A program made the translations under genes and the position numbers. The notes below the pieces were generated by a model. That model saw nothing but the letters and a program-made list of their open reading frames with translations, did no database searches and was not told where the DNA came from. A stretch of DNA of 33,355 nucleotides, taken from positions 1 through 33,355 of the forward strand of contig JASHQB010000200.1 of the NCBI GenBank assembly GCA_030037775.1, written 5' to 3'. The DNA comes from Candidatus Acidiferrales bacterium (GTDB lineage Bacteria > Acidobacteriota > Terriglobia > Acidiferrales > UBA7541). Below are positions 1 to 8,530 of the stretch, one piece after another. The first letter of the stretch is position 1; every line of letters begins with the position of its first letter.

Positions 1-170
1 CTGTGCCCGCCGGTGACCAGCAGAATGTCTGTGATTCCGGCATCCACGAGGGTCTGAATAGGATAAAACACCATCGGCCGGTCGTAGATGGGCAACAGGT
101 GCTTGTTGGTCACGCGCGTCAAGGGGAAGAGGCGTGAACCTGTTCCACCGGCCAGCACCACACCTTTCAT
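1..170 (-). CDS. Sugar-phosphate nucleotidyltransferase, RmlA-like (partial, N-terminus only)
   Basis: The gene starts with ATG at 170 and leaves the window at base 1, so only about 56 residues are visible. They begin [18 protein letters not shown], the nucleotide-binding glycine-rich signature (GGTGSR) of glucose-1-phosphate thymidylyltransferase and related pyrophosphorylases, followed by a conserved K in NKHLLP and [13 protein letters not shown]. This family activates a sugar phosphate with dTTP or another NTP to make NDP-sugars for cell-surface polysaccharide in the cytoplasm. The exact sugar cannot be told from the N-terminus. It lies 37 bases downstream of the TPR gene on the same strand and may be co-transcribed. 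GGTG a few bases before the ATG could serve as ribosome-binding site. Confidence 0.9.
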   Translation of the reverse strand, partial: MKGVVLAGGTGSRLFPLTRVTNKHLLPIYDRPMVFYPIQTLVDAGITDILLVTGGH

Positions 171-207
171 CGTCACCACGTAAGAGCCCCCTTCTTAGGG
201 TGGACTA

Positions 208-1185
208 TCAGTGCAACGACTTCTCCAACTGACTGAGAGCGTGCTTCGCTTCTCGGTCGTCAGGGTCGAGGCTGAGCGCCTCGCGGTACTGTTCAGCCGC
301 CGCCATTTTGTTCCCTTCCTTCTCGTACAGCTGGCCGAGCCAATAACGCGCCATGGCGTGGGAAGGCCAGTCGCTCCGGTCCGGCGTGCTGGCAAGGTAG
401 GACTTCAAATTCTCTTCGGCCAGCGGGAAGTCGGCTCCGGTCAAAATATGCGCCACACCGCGATAAAAGGGCAATCGCGCATCCTTTGGGCTTACCTGCG
501 CCGCCTGCTCCACCAATGCTGTGACTTCGGCGCCTTTCCCTTGCAGGCCGTAATAATTCGCGACTTCCAGATACGGCTCGATCGACTGCGGCTTCAACGC
601 CACCGCGGCATTATATTCCGCAACGGCCAAATCGGCGTTGCCGACGCCGGATTCGTAATCTGCTTTCGCCAAGTGGCCATCGACGGGGTTGATCTGCGCA
701 ATCGCGTTTACCTGCGCAAGCGCGTCATCTTTGCTCCCACCCACAATCCACGGCGCCTGTATCAGGTATTCTTCCAGGTCCCGGCGCGCATCGATGTTCG
801 ATCCATCGGCCTGCACCGCGGCCTGGAACTCCTTTTTCACGCGGCGTGCCAGCAGGAAGCTCTTTTCACGCGCCGCTACGGCGCCATACCCGCGCCCCAG
901 CCAATCGTGATAGACGGACGAATTGGGATCGAGCTGCGTGGCTTTTTCCAGCTCCGAGACGGCGTTGTTGTAATCGCGCACCTCGTAATAGCAACGCCCG
1001 AGCCAAAAATGATCCTCGGCGCTACCCGGACTTTGCGAGACCAAGGCGCGAAGAGTGTTCATCGCAGTGGCGTAATTTCCGGCGTCAAACTGCTGCCGCA
1101 CTTCCGCCAAGTCATCCGCGCCGGCCTTTTGTGCCATAGGCAAAAGCAAACCAATCGCCGCTGCAAGAACAACAATCCAGCGCAT
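208..1185 (-). CDS. Secreted tetratricopeptide-repeat protein
   Basis: 325 residues. Residues 1-23 are a signal peptide (hydrophobic VVLAAAIGLLLPMA, then AGA/DD as a likely cleavage site), so the protein is exported to the periplasm. From about residue 24 onward helical TPR motifs repeat: AEVRQQFDAGNYATAMNTL, then AEDHFWLGRCYYEVRDYNNAV and, near the C-terminus, ARYWLGQLYEKEGNKMAAAEQ. TPR proteins are protein-protein interaction scaffolds; no enzyme motif is visible. The ATG (1183-1185) shares its A with the TAA stop of the upstream adaptor gene (TAATG), so the two are translationally coupled and probably work together. The partner of the TPR scaffold is unknown. Confidence 0.88.
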   Translation of the reverse strand: MRWIVVLAAAIGLLLPMAQKAGADDLAEVRQQFDAGNYATAMNTLRALVSQSPGSAEDHFWLGRCYYEVRDYNNAVSELEKATQLDPNSSVYHDWLGRGYGAVAAREKSFLLARRVKKEFQAAVQADGSNIDARRDLEEYLIQAPWIVGGSKDDALAQVNAIAQINPVDGHLAKADYESGVGNADLAVAEYNAAVALKPQSIEPYLEVANYYGLQGKGAEVTALVEQAAQVSPKDARLPFYRGVAHILTGADFPLAEENLKSYLASTPDRSDWPSHAMARYWLGQLYEKEGNKMAAAEQYREALSLDPDDREAKHALSQLEKSLH

Positions 1186-2441
1186 TATTGATTTGCCTCC
1201 ACCGGCTGCACGGTCATTCCGTCGCGCAACGTAATTTCCCCGGAAAGCGCAACTCGATCCCCTTCGCTCAAGCCAGACACAACCTCAAATGCCGTGGGAT
1301 CCGCGATTCCCAGCTGTACCGCGCGGCGGTGCAGCGTGTCGTCGCTGACCACAAAGACAAAATGCTGCAAACCATCCGTATGAACTGCGCCGCGCGGAAT
1401 GACGAGCGCGTTTTGCCGATGGCTCCATTCGATTCTGACGTCCACGCTTAAACTCGGGATGAGCTCCAGATTGCTGTTCTGAACTGAACAAAGCACTTCG
1501 CCCACGCTGCGTACCCCTTGCGTGGTCACCTGTTTCGGAACCGTCTCTGTGCGGCCGTACCAGACGCGCCCCGGCAAGCCGTCCCAGGTGATCTGCACAG
1601 GAAGATTCGGCGCAAGAACGCCCAAGTCCGGCTCATCGACGAATGCCCGTACCCGTACATGGTGCAAATCCGCCACCTCCGCGACAGATTGACCCACTTG
1701 CATGTATTGGCCCGAATGAACAGGAAGCGAATAAAGTATGCCGTCAATTGGCGATCTCACTGTGGCCGTTTCAACCTGGTTTTCAAACGTCGCTATCTGC
1801 GAGCGCGCTTGCTGCTCGGCGAGCTGCGCACTTTCTACATTAACCTGCGCTTGCGCCGCGAGAGCGGCTTTTTGCCGTTCAAGTGTCTGGACAGTAGCCT
1901 GGGCCTCCGCAATCTTGGTTTGATTTTGTTCCACCTGGTCTTGGGTCGCGGCTTTCTCGGCGAACAATTTCTTCAGCACTTCCTGAGTCCTTTCCAGGTT
2001 GGCCAAGTCAATTTTCGCCTTTTGCAGCTCACCCTCGTTCTGCGCAACTTGCGCGGGAGGACCCCCAGTGCGTGCATCGCGGAGTTGTTGTTGGGCCGTC
2101 AGGAGATCGGTGCGGGCCTTATCCAGCTGCTGTTGCGGTGTGTAGGAGTCCAAGACGAGAATTACCTGGCCTTTGCGGACCGCCTGGCCCTCGGTGGCGT
2201 AAACGCGGTCCACTTCGGTGAAGTACTTCGCGATCGCCAGAAAAGGCTGGACGGGTTCAACTTTCCCGTTGCTGGTGATCGAGGCAGAGAGGTTTTGGCG
2301 TTTGACTTGGGCGATCTGCACTTCGGGAGCCTGGTCTCGATTGGCCAGAATCAGTACCACGGCGACCAGGACGGCTGTCCCGGCCACCCACGCAATCCAT
2401 CGTTTTCTTGGCGGCACAGAGGCTGCTCGCTCCGGCGGCAA
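1185..2441 (-). CDS. HlyD/MacA-like membrane-fusion (periplasmic adaptor) protein
   Basis: 418 residues. A single transmembrane anchor lies at about 14-34 (WVAGTAVLVAVVLILAN). Next comes the first lipoyl half (YATEGQAVRKGQVILVLDS, about 80-98), a long alanine/glutamine-rich alpha hairpin (about 100-215), the second lipoyl half (VRSPIDGILYSLPVHSGQ) and beta-barrel domains ending in GLSEGDRVALSGE. Such proteins bridge an inner-membrane pump to an outer-membrane channel. No pump gene is adjacent; the following gene is a TPR protein. The start is TTG at 2441, supported by a strong Shine-Dalgarno run, GGGGGAG, at 2449-2455 on this strand, 7 bases away; no ATG fits in frame upstream. An extended -10-like box sits at 2468-2476. 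Confidence 0.88.
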   Translation of the reverse strand: MPPERAASVPPRKRWIAWVAGTAVLVAVVLILANRDQAPEVQIAQVKRQNLSASITSNGKVEPVQPFLAIAKYFTEVDRVYATEGQAVRKGQVILVLDSYTPQQQLDKARTDLLTAQQQLRDARTGGPPAQVAQNEGELQKAKIDLANLERTQEVLKKLFAEKAATQDQVEQNQTKIAEAQATVQTLERQKAALAAQAQVNVESAQLAEQQARSQIATFENQVETATVRSPIDGILYSLPVHSGQYMQVGQSVAEVADLHHVRVRAFVDEPDLGVLAPNLPVQITWDGLPGRVWYGRTETVPKQVTTQGVRSVGEVLCSVQNSNLELIPSLSVDVRIEWSHRQNALVIPRGAVHTDGLQHFVFVVSDDTLHRRAVQLGIADPTAFEVVSGLSEGDRVALSGEITLRDGMTVQPVEANQ

Positions 2442-2467
2442 AAGAAGGCTCCCCCAGGATTCGTCGA

Positions 2468-2476
2468 ATTGTAACA
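2468..2476 (-). promoter_or_regulatory. Extended -10-like box for the adaptor-TPR genes
   Basis: Read on the minus strand the bases are TGTTACAAT, fitting TGnTAnnnT. Transcription would start near 2461, leaving about 20 bases of leader that contain the GGGGGAG ribosome-binding site. No good -35 hexamer is seen at the usual spacing. Confidence 0.45.
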
Positions 2477-2541
2477 GAGGCTCTCGCCGATTGCCTACGC
2501 CACTCGATCATTGTCGTGATGAGCCGCTACACAGGGGGAGA

Positions 2542-2550
2542 TGCTAGACT
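2542..2550 (+). promoter_or_regulatory. Extended -10-like box for the lone receiver gene
   Basis: TGCTAGACT fits TGnTAnnnT and ends 12 bases before the ATG at 2563, predicting a leader of only about 5 bases. The divergent adaptor promoter is about 70 bases away, so the two may share control. Confidence 0.35.
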
Positions 2551-2562
2551 TGTACGGCGGGG

Positions 2563-2907
2563 ATGCCAGTTGCGTTCGTGATTAGCGAAGAGTGGATGCT
2601 CCGCGCGGGAGTCCGAGCAGAACTGCGCGAACGCGGCATCAAAGCGCTCGGGATGGAGAGCGCTGAAGACGTCGGCAGGACCGTTGCCGCCGGAGAGACT
2701 CCCGCCGTTGTGGTTATCGACGGCAATGCGAAAGCAGCATCGGACCCGGCAGTACAACAACTGGCCGGACGCGTTCCGGCCATCGTGATCGCGCCCCGAA
2801 CCACGACGATTGCCCTCGGCTCGGTTGCAAAGGTGCTGTTTCGCCCTGTTCAAATCAACGAGATTGTTGCCGCGGTCGTTGAGCTGGTGAAAGGCCGCAG
2901 CGCCTGA
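2563..2907 (+). CDS. Stand-alone receiver-like (CheY-fold) protein
   Basis: 114 residues, the length of one receiver domain and nothing else. The expected landmarks are recognisable: an acidic pair after strand 1 (SEE, 8-10), the phosphoacceptor position D53 in VVVIDGN, a hydrophobic strand before APRT, and FRP (R94-P95) where active receivers have KP. The Lys-to-Arg change and the divergent loops suggest a weak or non-classical receiver; it may still be phosphorylated at D53. There is no output domain, so it would act by protein contact. It stands alone, divergent from the adaptor gene and 259 bases before the NatA-like gene. Family assignment is from motif layout only. Confidence 0.6.
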   Translation: MPVAFVISEEWMLRAGVRAELRERGIKALGMESAEDVGRTVAAGETPAVVVIDGNAKAASDPAVQQLAGRVPAIVIAPRTTTIALGSVAKVLFRPVQINEIVAAVVELVKGRSA

Positions 2908-3166
2908 AGGGATTCGTCTTGTTTTGCGACTAGAAATGTGCCCCGTATTTTCAATGGCTTAGCCGAAAACTGCCGCCATCGAATGTCGCGATTGCCAAAC
3001 GCTCGCGTCGAGGGAGATCTGACCCCAAAGAGCGGCCCCGCGTTCTTACCAAGAAACTTCTCTGCGGATGTAACATTCCGGCACGCAATCCGTATGGATA
3101 TGGAAAACACCGACACGCGCGCAGATTTCCTCCGACTGAAGGCCGCCCCGCGCGAGAGGAGCTACG

Positions 3167-3904
3167 GTGATTGAAGCACGAGAACTGAGCAAGGTCTTTA
3201 GCGACAAGAAGCGCGGCGACGTACGCGCCGTGGACCGAGTCAGCTTTACTTGCGTTCCCGGTGAAATTTACGGCTTGCTGGGCGCCAACGGCGCGGGCAA
3301 AACCACCACGCTACGCATGCTGGCCACGATCCTCGCGCCGACCTCAGGAACGGCAATCGTGGCGGGATATGACGTGGTACGCGAGCCGGAAAAGGTGCGC
3401 GCCAATATCGGGTTCCTTTCCACGGCGACCGCACTGTATGACCGGCTGACGGCGTTTGAAACCGTCGAGTACTTCGGCCAGCTCTACGGCCTCGATTCGG
3501 CGAGGATCAAGCAGCGTTCCGACGAGCTTTTCAAAGCGCTGGATATGGAGGAATTTCGCGACCGCCGCTGCGCCAAGCTCTCCACGGGCATGAAGCAAAA
3601 AGTTTCCATCGCGCGTACGCTGATTCACAATCCCTCGGTGATGATTTTTGACGAGCCAACCAGCGGCCTCGACGTGATGACCGCCCGCTCCATCATCGAC
3701 TTCATCCGGCAATGCCGCGATCAGGGCAAAACGGTGATTTTCTCCACGCACGTGATGAGCGAAGTGGAAAAACTCTGCGACCGGATCGGAATCATTCACG
3801 GCGGGCAATTGCGCACCGAAGGAACGCTGGAAGAGATGCGCGTACGATATCGGAAAGTCAGCCTCGAGGAAGTTTTCGTCGAGGTTTCGGGAGACGGGCG
3901 ATGA
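3167..3904 (+). CDS. natA: ABC exporter ATP-binding protein, NatA-like
   Basis: 245 residues of a single nucleotide-binding domain: Walker A GANGAGKT (39-46), Q-loop region, signature LSTGM in place of LSGGQ, Walker B VMIFDEPTSGLDV and switch histidine in FSTHVMSEVE. It hydrolyses ATP in the cytoplasm to drive the permease encoded next. The match is to the NatA branch, known for Na+ efflux in Bacillus, but substrates in this branch are often untested. The start is GTG at 3167, preceded by AGAGGAG at 3156-3162. The stop overlaps the permease start by four bases (ATGA), so the two are coupled. Confidence 0.88.
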   Translation: MIEARELSKVFSDKKRGDVRAVDRVSFTCVPGEIYGLLGANGAGKTTTLRMLATILAPTSGTAIVAGYDVVREPEKVRANIGFLSTATALYDRLTAFETVEYFGQLYGLDSARIKQRSDELFKALDMEEFRDRRCAKLSTGMKQKVSIARTLIHNPSVMIFDEPTSGLDVMTARSIIDFIRQCRDQGKTVIFSTHVMSEVEKLCDRIGIIHGGQLRTEGTLEEMRVRYRKVSLEEVFVEVSGDGR

Positions 3905-5094
3905 GTCTGCATAATTCGTGGATCGTATACCGCAAGGAACTGCGCGACATGCTGCGCGACAAGCGCACCATTCGCTCGATGATTATCATTCCGATGATTG
4001 CATTTCCGTTGCTCTACGGTGGCATTTTCTACTTCATATCGAAGACCGAGGGCCAAGCGAGGAGTGAAAAGTCCACGGTGATGATTCAAGGAGGCGAGGA
4101 TTCTCCCAAGGTATTAGCGGCGCTTCTTTCGTTCCCGGAAATAGACATCCAGCCGTATCAAAGCGACGCCAAGCAGGAAGTAGTCGACAAGAAGATCCGA
4201 GCCTTGATCACGATCCCCCAGGGATTTGACGCGGCCGTCGCCTCAGGTGAGCGCGCACGAGTCTCTGTCAACTATTACAAAGATGATGAGAAGTCCGAGC
4301 TGGCAAACGACCGATTGCAGAAGTTCTTTGACGATTACAAGAATCGCGTGGCGCGAGCCGCTCTCGCAGCACACGGCCTCTCGCCGACCATCCTCGAACC
4401 GTTTACCGTGGACGCCAGCAACATTGCCCCGCCGTCCAAAGTGGGAGCGGCGATCCTGGGCGGATGGATTCCGTATCTAATCATCATTCTCTCGTTCACG
4501 GGAGCGATGTACCCGGCGATGGATTTGACCGCGGGAGAAAAAGAGCGCGGCACGATGGAAACGATTCTCACCAGTCCGGTGTCCCGCACAGACCTCGTCA
4601 TCGGCAAGTTCCTGATGGTATTCACCGCCGCGGTAGTCACGGCGGTCCTGTCGTTGGTGTCCATGGGAGTGCTGTTTTCGCAGCGTGGTAAGCTGGGTAT
4701 GGGAAACGAGATTTTGCAAATTACGATTGACCCGAGCTCGGTGCTGGCGGTCATCGTGCTGCTGTTGCCGCTCGCTGTTTTATTTGCGGCGGTGCTGTTG
4801 GCCGTGGCGCTTTTTGCGAAGAGCTACCGCGAAGCGCAAAGTTACGTTTCCCCACTGGTGTTCATCGTGATCGCGCCAGCGATTGTCGGGGCCCTGCCGG
4901 GAATCGAGTTAAACTGGAAAACGGCCCTCGTTCCGATTCTGAACACCAGCCTGGTCAGTAAGGAAATCATCGGGGGCTCCTATCCATGGCTCATGATCGC
5001 CGCGATTTTTGGAATGACCTGCGTGTACGCAGGTATTGCCATCGCTTGGGCCGTGCGCATGTTCAACCGTGAAGACGTCCTGTTCCGAACGTAG
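3901..5094 (+). CDS. natB: ABC-2 type permease, NatB-like
   Basis: 397 residues from the ATG at 3901; the frame is open further upstream, but that part overlaps natA and lacks similarity. Topology is typical of NatB: a first membrane helix at about 21-41 (SMIIIPMIAFPLLYGGIFYF), a large external domain (about 45-195), then five or more helices (LIIILSFTGAMYPAMDL, then the VFTAAVVTAVLSLVSMG and VLLLPLAVLFAAVLLAVAL stretches). The motif GEKERGTMETILTSPVSR between helices 2 and 3 is characteristic of ABC-2 exporters. It forms the membrane pore for the NatA-like ATPase. A weak inverted repeat (TGTCAG at 5096-5101, CTGACA at 5117-5122) follows the stop and might be a terminator, although no T-run follows it. 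Confidence 0.87.
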   Translation: MSLHNSWIVYRKELRDMLRDKRTIRSMIIIPMIAFPLLYGGIFYFISKTEGQARSEKSTVMIQGGEDSPKVLAALLSFPEIDIQPYQSDAKQEVVDKKIRALITIPQGFDAAVASGERARVSVNYYKDDEKSELANDRLQKFFDDYKNRVARAALAAHGLSPTILEPFTVDASNIAPPSKVGAAILGGWIPYLIIILSFTGAMYPAMDLTAGEKERGTMETILTSPVSRTDLVIGKFLMVFTAAVVTAVLSLVSMGVLFSQRGKLGMGNEILQITIDPSSVLAVIVLLLPLAVLFAAVLLAVALFAKSYREAQSYVSPLVFIVIAPAIVGALPGIELNWKTALVPILNTSLVSKEIIGGSYPWLMIAAIFGMTCVYAGIAIAWAVRMFNREDVLFRT

Positions 5095-5181
5095 CTGTCA
5101 GACCGTCAGGCGCGCACTGACAAGAACTTGCGGCAATCCGTGAGCGCCCGCTCCGGCGTACCCCGAACGAGAATGCCTCCA

Positions 5182-5190
5182 TGTTAGAAT
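5182..5190 (+). promoter_or_regulatory. Extended -10-like box for the exporter/decarboxylase operon
   Basis: TGTTAGAAT fits TGnTAnnnT and ends 9 bases before the ATG at 5200. The predicted transcript would have about 2-4 leader bases, and no Shine-Dalgarno sequence precedes the ATG, both consistent with leaderless translation. Confidence 0.45.
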
Positions 5191-5199
5191 CGCTGCGCA

Positions 5200-6222
5200 A
5201 TGATTGACGCGCCGCTGATCGACGTACGCGAACTCTCGAAGGACTTCCGTACCTTCAAGCGGCGTGAAGGGGTCTGGGGCTCGATTCAAAACCTGCTTGT
5301 GCGCGATTACAGCACGGTAAAAGCTGTGGATCGCGTAAGCTTTGCCGTGGCGCGCGGAGAAATGGTCGGATACATCGGCCCCAACGGCGCGGGAAAATCC
5401 ACCAGCATCAAGATGCTTACGGGAATTCTGATGCCCAGTGCCGGCGAGGCGCGCGTGAACGGGTTCTTGCCGTACCGGCAGCGGCGGCAATACGTGAAAA
5501 GTATCGGCGTCGTTTTCGGGCAGCGCACCCAGCTCTGGTGGGACATTGCCGTGGTGGAATCGTTCAAGCTACTGCGGCGAATCTACGAAGTGCCGGAGCG
5601 AGATTTCCGCGAGCGGATGGAGAAATTCAACGAGATCTTAGGGATTGAAGATTATCTGTTCACGCCGGTGCGCAAACTCTCGCTGGGCGAGCGGATGCGC
5701 TGTGATTTGGCCGCCGCTCTGCTGCACAATCCGCCGCTGCTCTTCCTCGACGAGCCGACGATTGGCCTGGATGTGGTTGCCAAGGACCAAATTCGCAAGT
5801 TCCTGCGCGCCATCAACCGCGAATTTCAAACTACGGTCCTGCTGACCACGCACGATTTGGACGACATTGAAGAACTTTGCCGCCGCATCATGATTATCGA
5901 CCACGGCCGGCTGCTTTATGACGGCCCGCTGGGTTTGCTGAAGCAGAAATTGCTCCGCACAAAGCAAATCAAATTCGCGGTGAAGGATTCGGCCGAGGCT
6001 GCGACCGTACAGTCTCTTGCGCGTGACGGACTGGAGCTGGAACAGGTTGACCAGCTCACTTACCGTATTCGATTCGACCGCACCAGGGTGGCCACCGCGG
6101 ATCTGATCCGACAGATTCTGAACACCGTGGAAGTCCGCGACCTGCTGATCGAAGACGAGCCCATCGAAGAAGTTGTGAAGCGGATTTACGCGGGCCAAGC
6201 GCTTCAAGAAGTGGCGCTATAG
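5200..6222 (+). CDS. ABC-2 exporter ATP-binding protein (partner of the DUF990-like permeases)
   Basis: 340 residues. The nucleotide-binding domain covers about 8-245: Walker A GPNGAGKST (60-68), the family-typical stretch GQRTQLWWDIAVVESF, signature LSLGERMRCDL, Walker B LLFLDEPTIGLDV and the H-loop in LLTTHDLDDIEELC. A C-terminal regulatory extension (about 250-340) with an alternating beta/alpha pattern follows. This ATPase type pairs with two-permease ABC-2 exporters of the ABC_tran_5/DUF990 family, some of which are described as viologen/toxic cation exporters in cyanobacteria. The two permeases are encoded at 7711 and 8531, separated from it by a decarboxylase gene 21 bases downstream. 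All four read the same way with short gaps, so they form one probable operon. Confidence 0.9.
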   Translation: MIDAPLIDVRELSKDFRTFKRREGVWGSIQNLLVRDYSTVKAVDRVSFAVARGEMVGYIGPNGAGKSTSIKMLTGILMPSAGEARVNGFLPYRQRRQYVKSIGVVFGQRTQLWWDIAVVESFKLLRRIYEVPERDFRERMEKFNEILGIEDYLFTPVRKLSLGERMRCDLAAALLHNPPLLFLDEPTIGLDVVAKDQIRKFLRAINREFQTTVLLTTHDLDDIEELCRRIMIIDHGRLLYDGPLGLLKQKLLRTKQIKFAVKDSAEAATVQSLARDGLELEQVDQLTYRIRFDRTRVATADLIRQILNTVEVRDLLIEDEPIEEVVKRIYAGQALQEVAL

Positions 6223-6243
6223 CCGATCGGCAGAACGACTCCG

Positions 6244-7689
6244 ATGAAACAACAACCAGAAAAAAGCGGATTCCATATGACGCCGGAGGAGTTCCGCCGC
6301 CAAGGCAAAGCCGTCGTTGATTGGATCGCGGATTATTACGAGAAAGTGGAATCGTTCCCGGTGATGGCGCAGGTCAAGCCCGGCGCAATCCGCGCTTCGC
6401 TGTCGAAAAGCGCGCCACGTCAGGGCGAGCCTTTTGAAAGCATGATGCGCGACGTCGAGAAACTGATCCTGCCGGGAATCACGCACTGGCAGTCGCCGAA
6501 TTTTTTCGGATTCTTCCCGTCGAACACCTCGTTCCCCTCAATTATGGGAGAAATGCTCTCAGCGGGCTTGGGTGTGCAGGGGATGCTCTGGGCCACCAGC
6601 CCCGCGTGTACCGAGCTCGAAACGCACGTGCTCGATTGGCTGGTGCAGATGCTCGATTTGCCGCGAAAATTTCTCTCGACGAGTGCAGGCGGCGGCGTGA
6701 TTCAGGATACCGCGTCGAATTCCTCGCTATGCGCGGTGCTCGCGGCGCGCGAACGGGCAACCCGGTACGCCTCGAACGAGCGCGGCTGCGACGGAAAACT
6801 TGTCGCGTACACCTCGGCCCAAGCGCACTCATCAATCGAGAAAGGCGTGAAGATTGCCGGCATTGGCCGCGAAAACTTGCGGCTCATTGATGTGGATGGC
6901 AACTTTGCGATGAAGCCGGAGGCCCTCGACGCGCAACTTCAGCGTGACATTGCCGCGGGGCGCACCCCGTTTTTTGTTTGTACCACCCTGGGAACAACCT
7001 CGTCGAACGCCATGGATCCCGTGCGCGCCATCGCGAGAATTTGTGGAGAACGCAATGTGTGGCTGCACGTGGACGCGGCCATGTCCGGCACGGCGGCCCT
7101 GTGCCCGGAGTTTCGCTCCATTCACGATGGGTTGGAGCTGAGCGACAGCTACTGCTTCAATCCGCACAAATGGATGTTCACGAATTTCGACTGTGATTGC
7201 TTCTATGTGGCCGACCGCAATGGACTGATCCGCACCATGAGTGTGCTCCCTGAATATCTACGCAACAAGGCCACGGAGTCGGGCGCGGTGGTCGATTATC
7301 GCGATTGGCACGTGCAGCTCGGCCGGCGATTTCGCGCGCTCAAATTGTGGTTCGTGATCCGGTATTATGGGGTGGAGGGGCTGCAGCATCACATCCGGCG
7401 GCACGTGGAGCTGGCGCAGGAATTTGCTTCCTGGGTGCGCGCGGATAAGGATTTCGAGCTGGCCGCGCCCGCACCGCTCAATCTCGTTTGTTTCCGGCAT
7501 CGCGGCGGCGATGAAATCAACCAACACATCATGGATCGCGTGAACCAAAGCGGTGCGATGTACCTGACGCACACGCGTTTGCGCGACAAGCTCGTTTTGC
7601 GGATGAGCATCGGCCAAACCAATACGGAATTGCGCCACGTGGAGCGGGCATGGAAGTGCATTCGAGAAGCGGCTGCGGCGAGCGCCTGA
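6244..7689 (+). CDS. PLP-dependent aromatic-L-amino-acid decarboxylase (group II)
   Basis: 481 residues, the normal length for DOPA/tryptophan decarboxylases. Visible features are the N-terminal FRRQGKAVVDWIADYYE, the substrate-pocket region HWQSPNFFGFFPSNTSFPS, H195 in SAQAH (stacks on PLP), the HVDAAM Asp (D277), and the Schiff-base lysine K309 in CFNPHKW. The flexible-loop tyrosine is kept (Y338, in SVLPEYLRN), which in this family goes with decarboxylation rather than aldehyde formation; GRRFRALKLWFV follows. It should convert an aromatic L-amino acid to its amine and CO2 in the cytoplasm; the exact amino acid cannot be read. The gene lies inside an ABC exporter operon. An alternative ATG at 6277 (MTPEEF) would also give a full domain. 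Confidence 0.9.
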   Translation: MKQQPEKSGFHMTPEEFRRQGKAVVDWIADYYEKVESFPVMAQVKPGAIRASLSKSAPRQGEPFESMMRDVEKLILPGITHWQSPNFFGFFPSNTSFPSIMGEMLSAGLGVQGMLWATSPACTELETHVLDWLVQMLDLPRKFLSTSAGGGVIQDTASNSSLCAVLAARERATRYASNERGCDGKLVAYTSAQAHSSIEKGVKIAGIGRENLRLIDVDGNFAMKPEALDAQLQRDIAAGRTPFFVCTTLGTTSSNAMDPVRAIARICGERNVWLHVDAAMSGTAALCPEFRSIHDGLELSDSYCFNPHKWMFTNFDCDCFYVADRNGLIRTMSVLPEYLRNKATESGAVVDYRDWHVQLGRRFRALKLWFVIRYYGVEGLQHHIRRHVELAQEFASWVRADKDFELAAPAPLNLVCFRHRGGDEINQHIMDRVNQSGAMYLTHTRLRDKLVLRMSIGQTNTELRHVERAWKCIREAAAASA

Positions 7690-7710
7690 TCATGCCGGCC
7701 CAAAAATAAT

Positions 7711-8529
7711 ATGACATCGCGAATCCAATCCGCTCTGGTTCCGTACGCGGAATTCACGCGCATCGGATTCGTCAATATTCTCGCATTCCGGCTGCGCTAT
7801 TTTACGGGAATCATCACCTATTTCCTGAACGTCACGATTTACTACTTCATTTGGAGCGCGGTTTTTCGACATACAACGGGATCGATCGCCGGATTCAGCC
7901 TGCCGCAAATGATCACGTATATAAGCGTAGGCTGGATTATCCGGTCCTTCTATTGGAACACGATCGATCAGGAGATGGCCTACGAAGTGATTGAAGGTAC
8001 GATCACAAAGGATTTACTCAAGCCGGTTTCCGTACAGTGGATGTGGATCTTTCGCGCCATGGGAGAGTCGGCGTTTCGGCTGGTATTGCTCACGGTTCCC
8101 ACAGCGATCGTGATCAGCCTCATATTCCCGGTGCAAGGTCCAGCTTCGAGAATGGACCTCGCACTATTCCTCATCGGCGTGCTCGGATCGTTTTTCCTGA
8201 TGGGCGCCATCAATTTCATGATCGGCACTTGCGCGATTCCATTGAACTCCATACTAGCGATGATTCGCGCGAAATACTGGCTGATCGAATTGCTCTCCGG
8301 TTTGCTGATTCCGATGACCTATTTCCCTAAAGCCATAGCGGACGTGCTGGCCTGGCTGCCGTTCGAGCACATCGCGTACACGCCGCTCTCGATTTACCTG
8401 GGAAGATTCTCGGTGCAGAAGGCAATTGAGCTGCTTTGCGTACAGTGGACCTGGGTGGTGATTTTGCTTTTCGCGGCGCACTGGTGGTGGGAGCGCGCAA
8501 CGAAAAAGATCACGATCCATGGAGGATAG
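7711..8529 (+). CDS. ABC-2 type permease, DUF990/ABC_tran_5-like, subunit 1
   Basis: 272 residues. About six hydrophobic helices: RYFTGIITYFLNVTIYYFIW, then a segment containing MITYISVGWIIRSFYW, LVLLTVPTAIVISLIF, LALFLIGVLGSFFLMGAINF, a segment around LLSGLLIPMTYFP, and a C-terminal one at VVILLFAAHWWWE. The cytoplasmic stretch EVIEGTITKDLLKPVSVQW between helices 2 and 3 matches the conserved (G)xIxxxLLKP motif of this family. It should pair with the next gene product to form a heterodimeric pore driven by the ATPase at 5200. It begins 21 bases after the decarboxylase; its last codons contain the ribosome-binding site of the next gene. Confidence 0.87.
   Translation: MTSRIQSALVPYAEFTRIGFVNILAFRLRYFTGIITYFLNVTIYYFIWSAVFRHTTGSIAGFSLPQMITYISVGWIIRSFYWNTIDQEMAYEVIEGTITKDLLKPVSVQWMWIFRAMGESAFRLVLLTVPTAIVISLIFPVQGPASRMDLALFLIGVLGSFFLMGAINFMIGTCAIPLNSILAMIRAKYWLIELLSGLLIPMTYFPKAIADVLAWLPFEHIAYTPLSIYLGRFSVQKAIELLCVQWTWVVILLFAAHWWWERATKKITIHGG
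8521..8525 (+). promoter_or_regulatory. Ribosome-binding site that fixes the start of permease subunit 2
   Basis: GGAGG at 8521-8525 lies five bases before the ATG at 8531 and inside the last codons of subunit 1. A further in-frame ATG at 8519 would have no such site, so 8531 is preferred. Confidence 0.75.
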
Positions 8530-8530
8530 G

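Noticed and set aside
2938-3174. 78-codon plus-strand ORF before the NatA-like gene
   Set aside because: No ribosome-binding site, no recognisable domain, arginine-rich composition typical of random GC-rich frames, and it runs into natA. A shorter inner frame from about 3100 overlapping natA is possible but unsupported.
5096-5122. Inverted repeat after natB as a firm terminator
   Set aside because: Stem only 6 bases with a 15-base loop and no T-run; it is mentioned under natB but not listed as a terminator.
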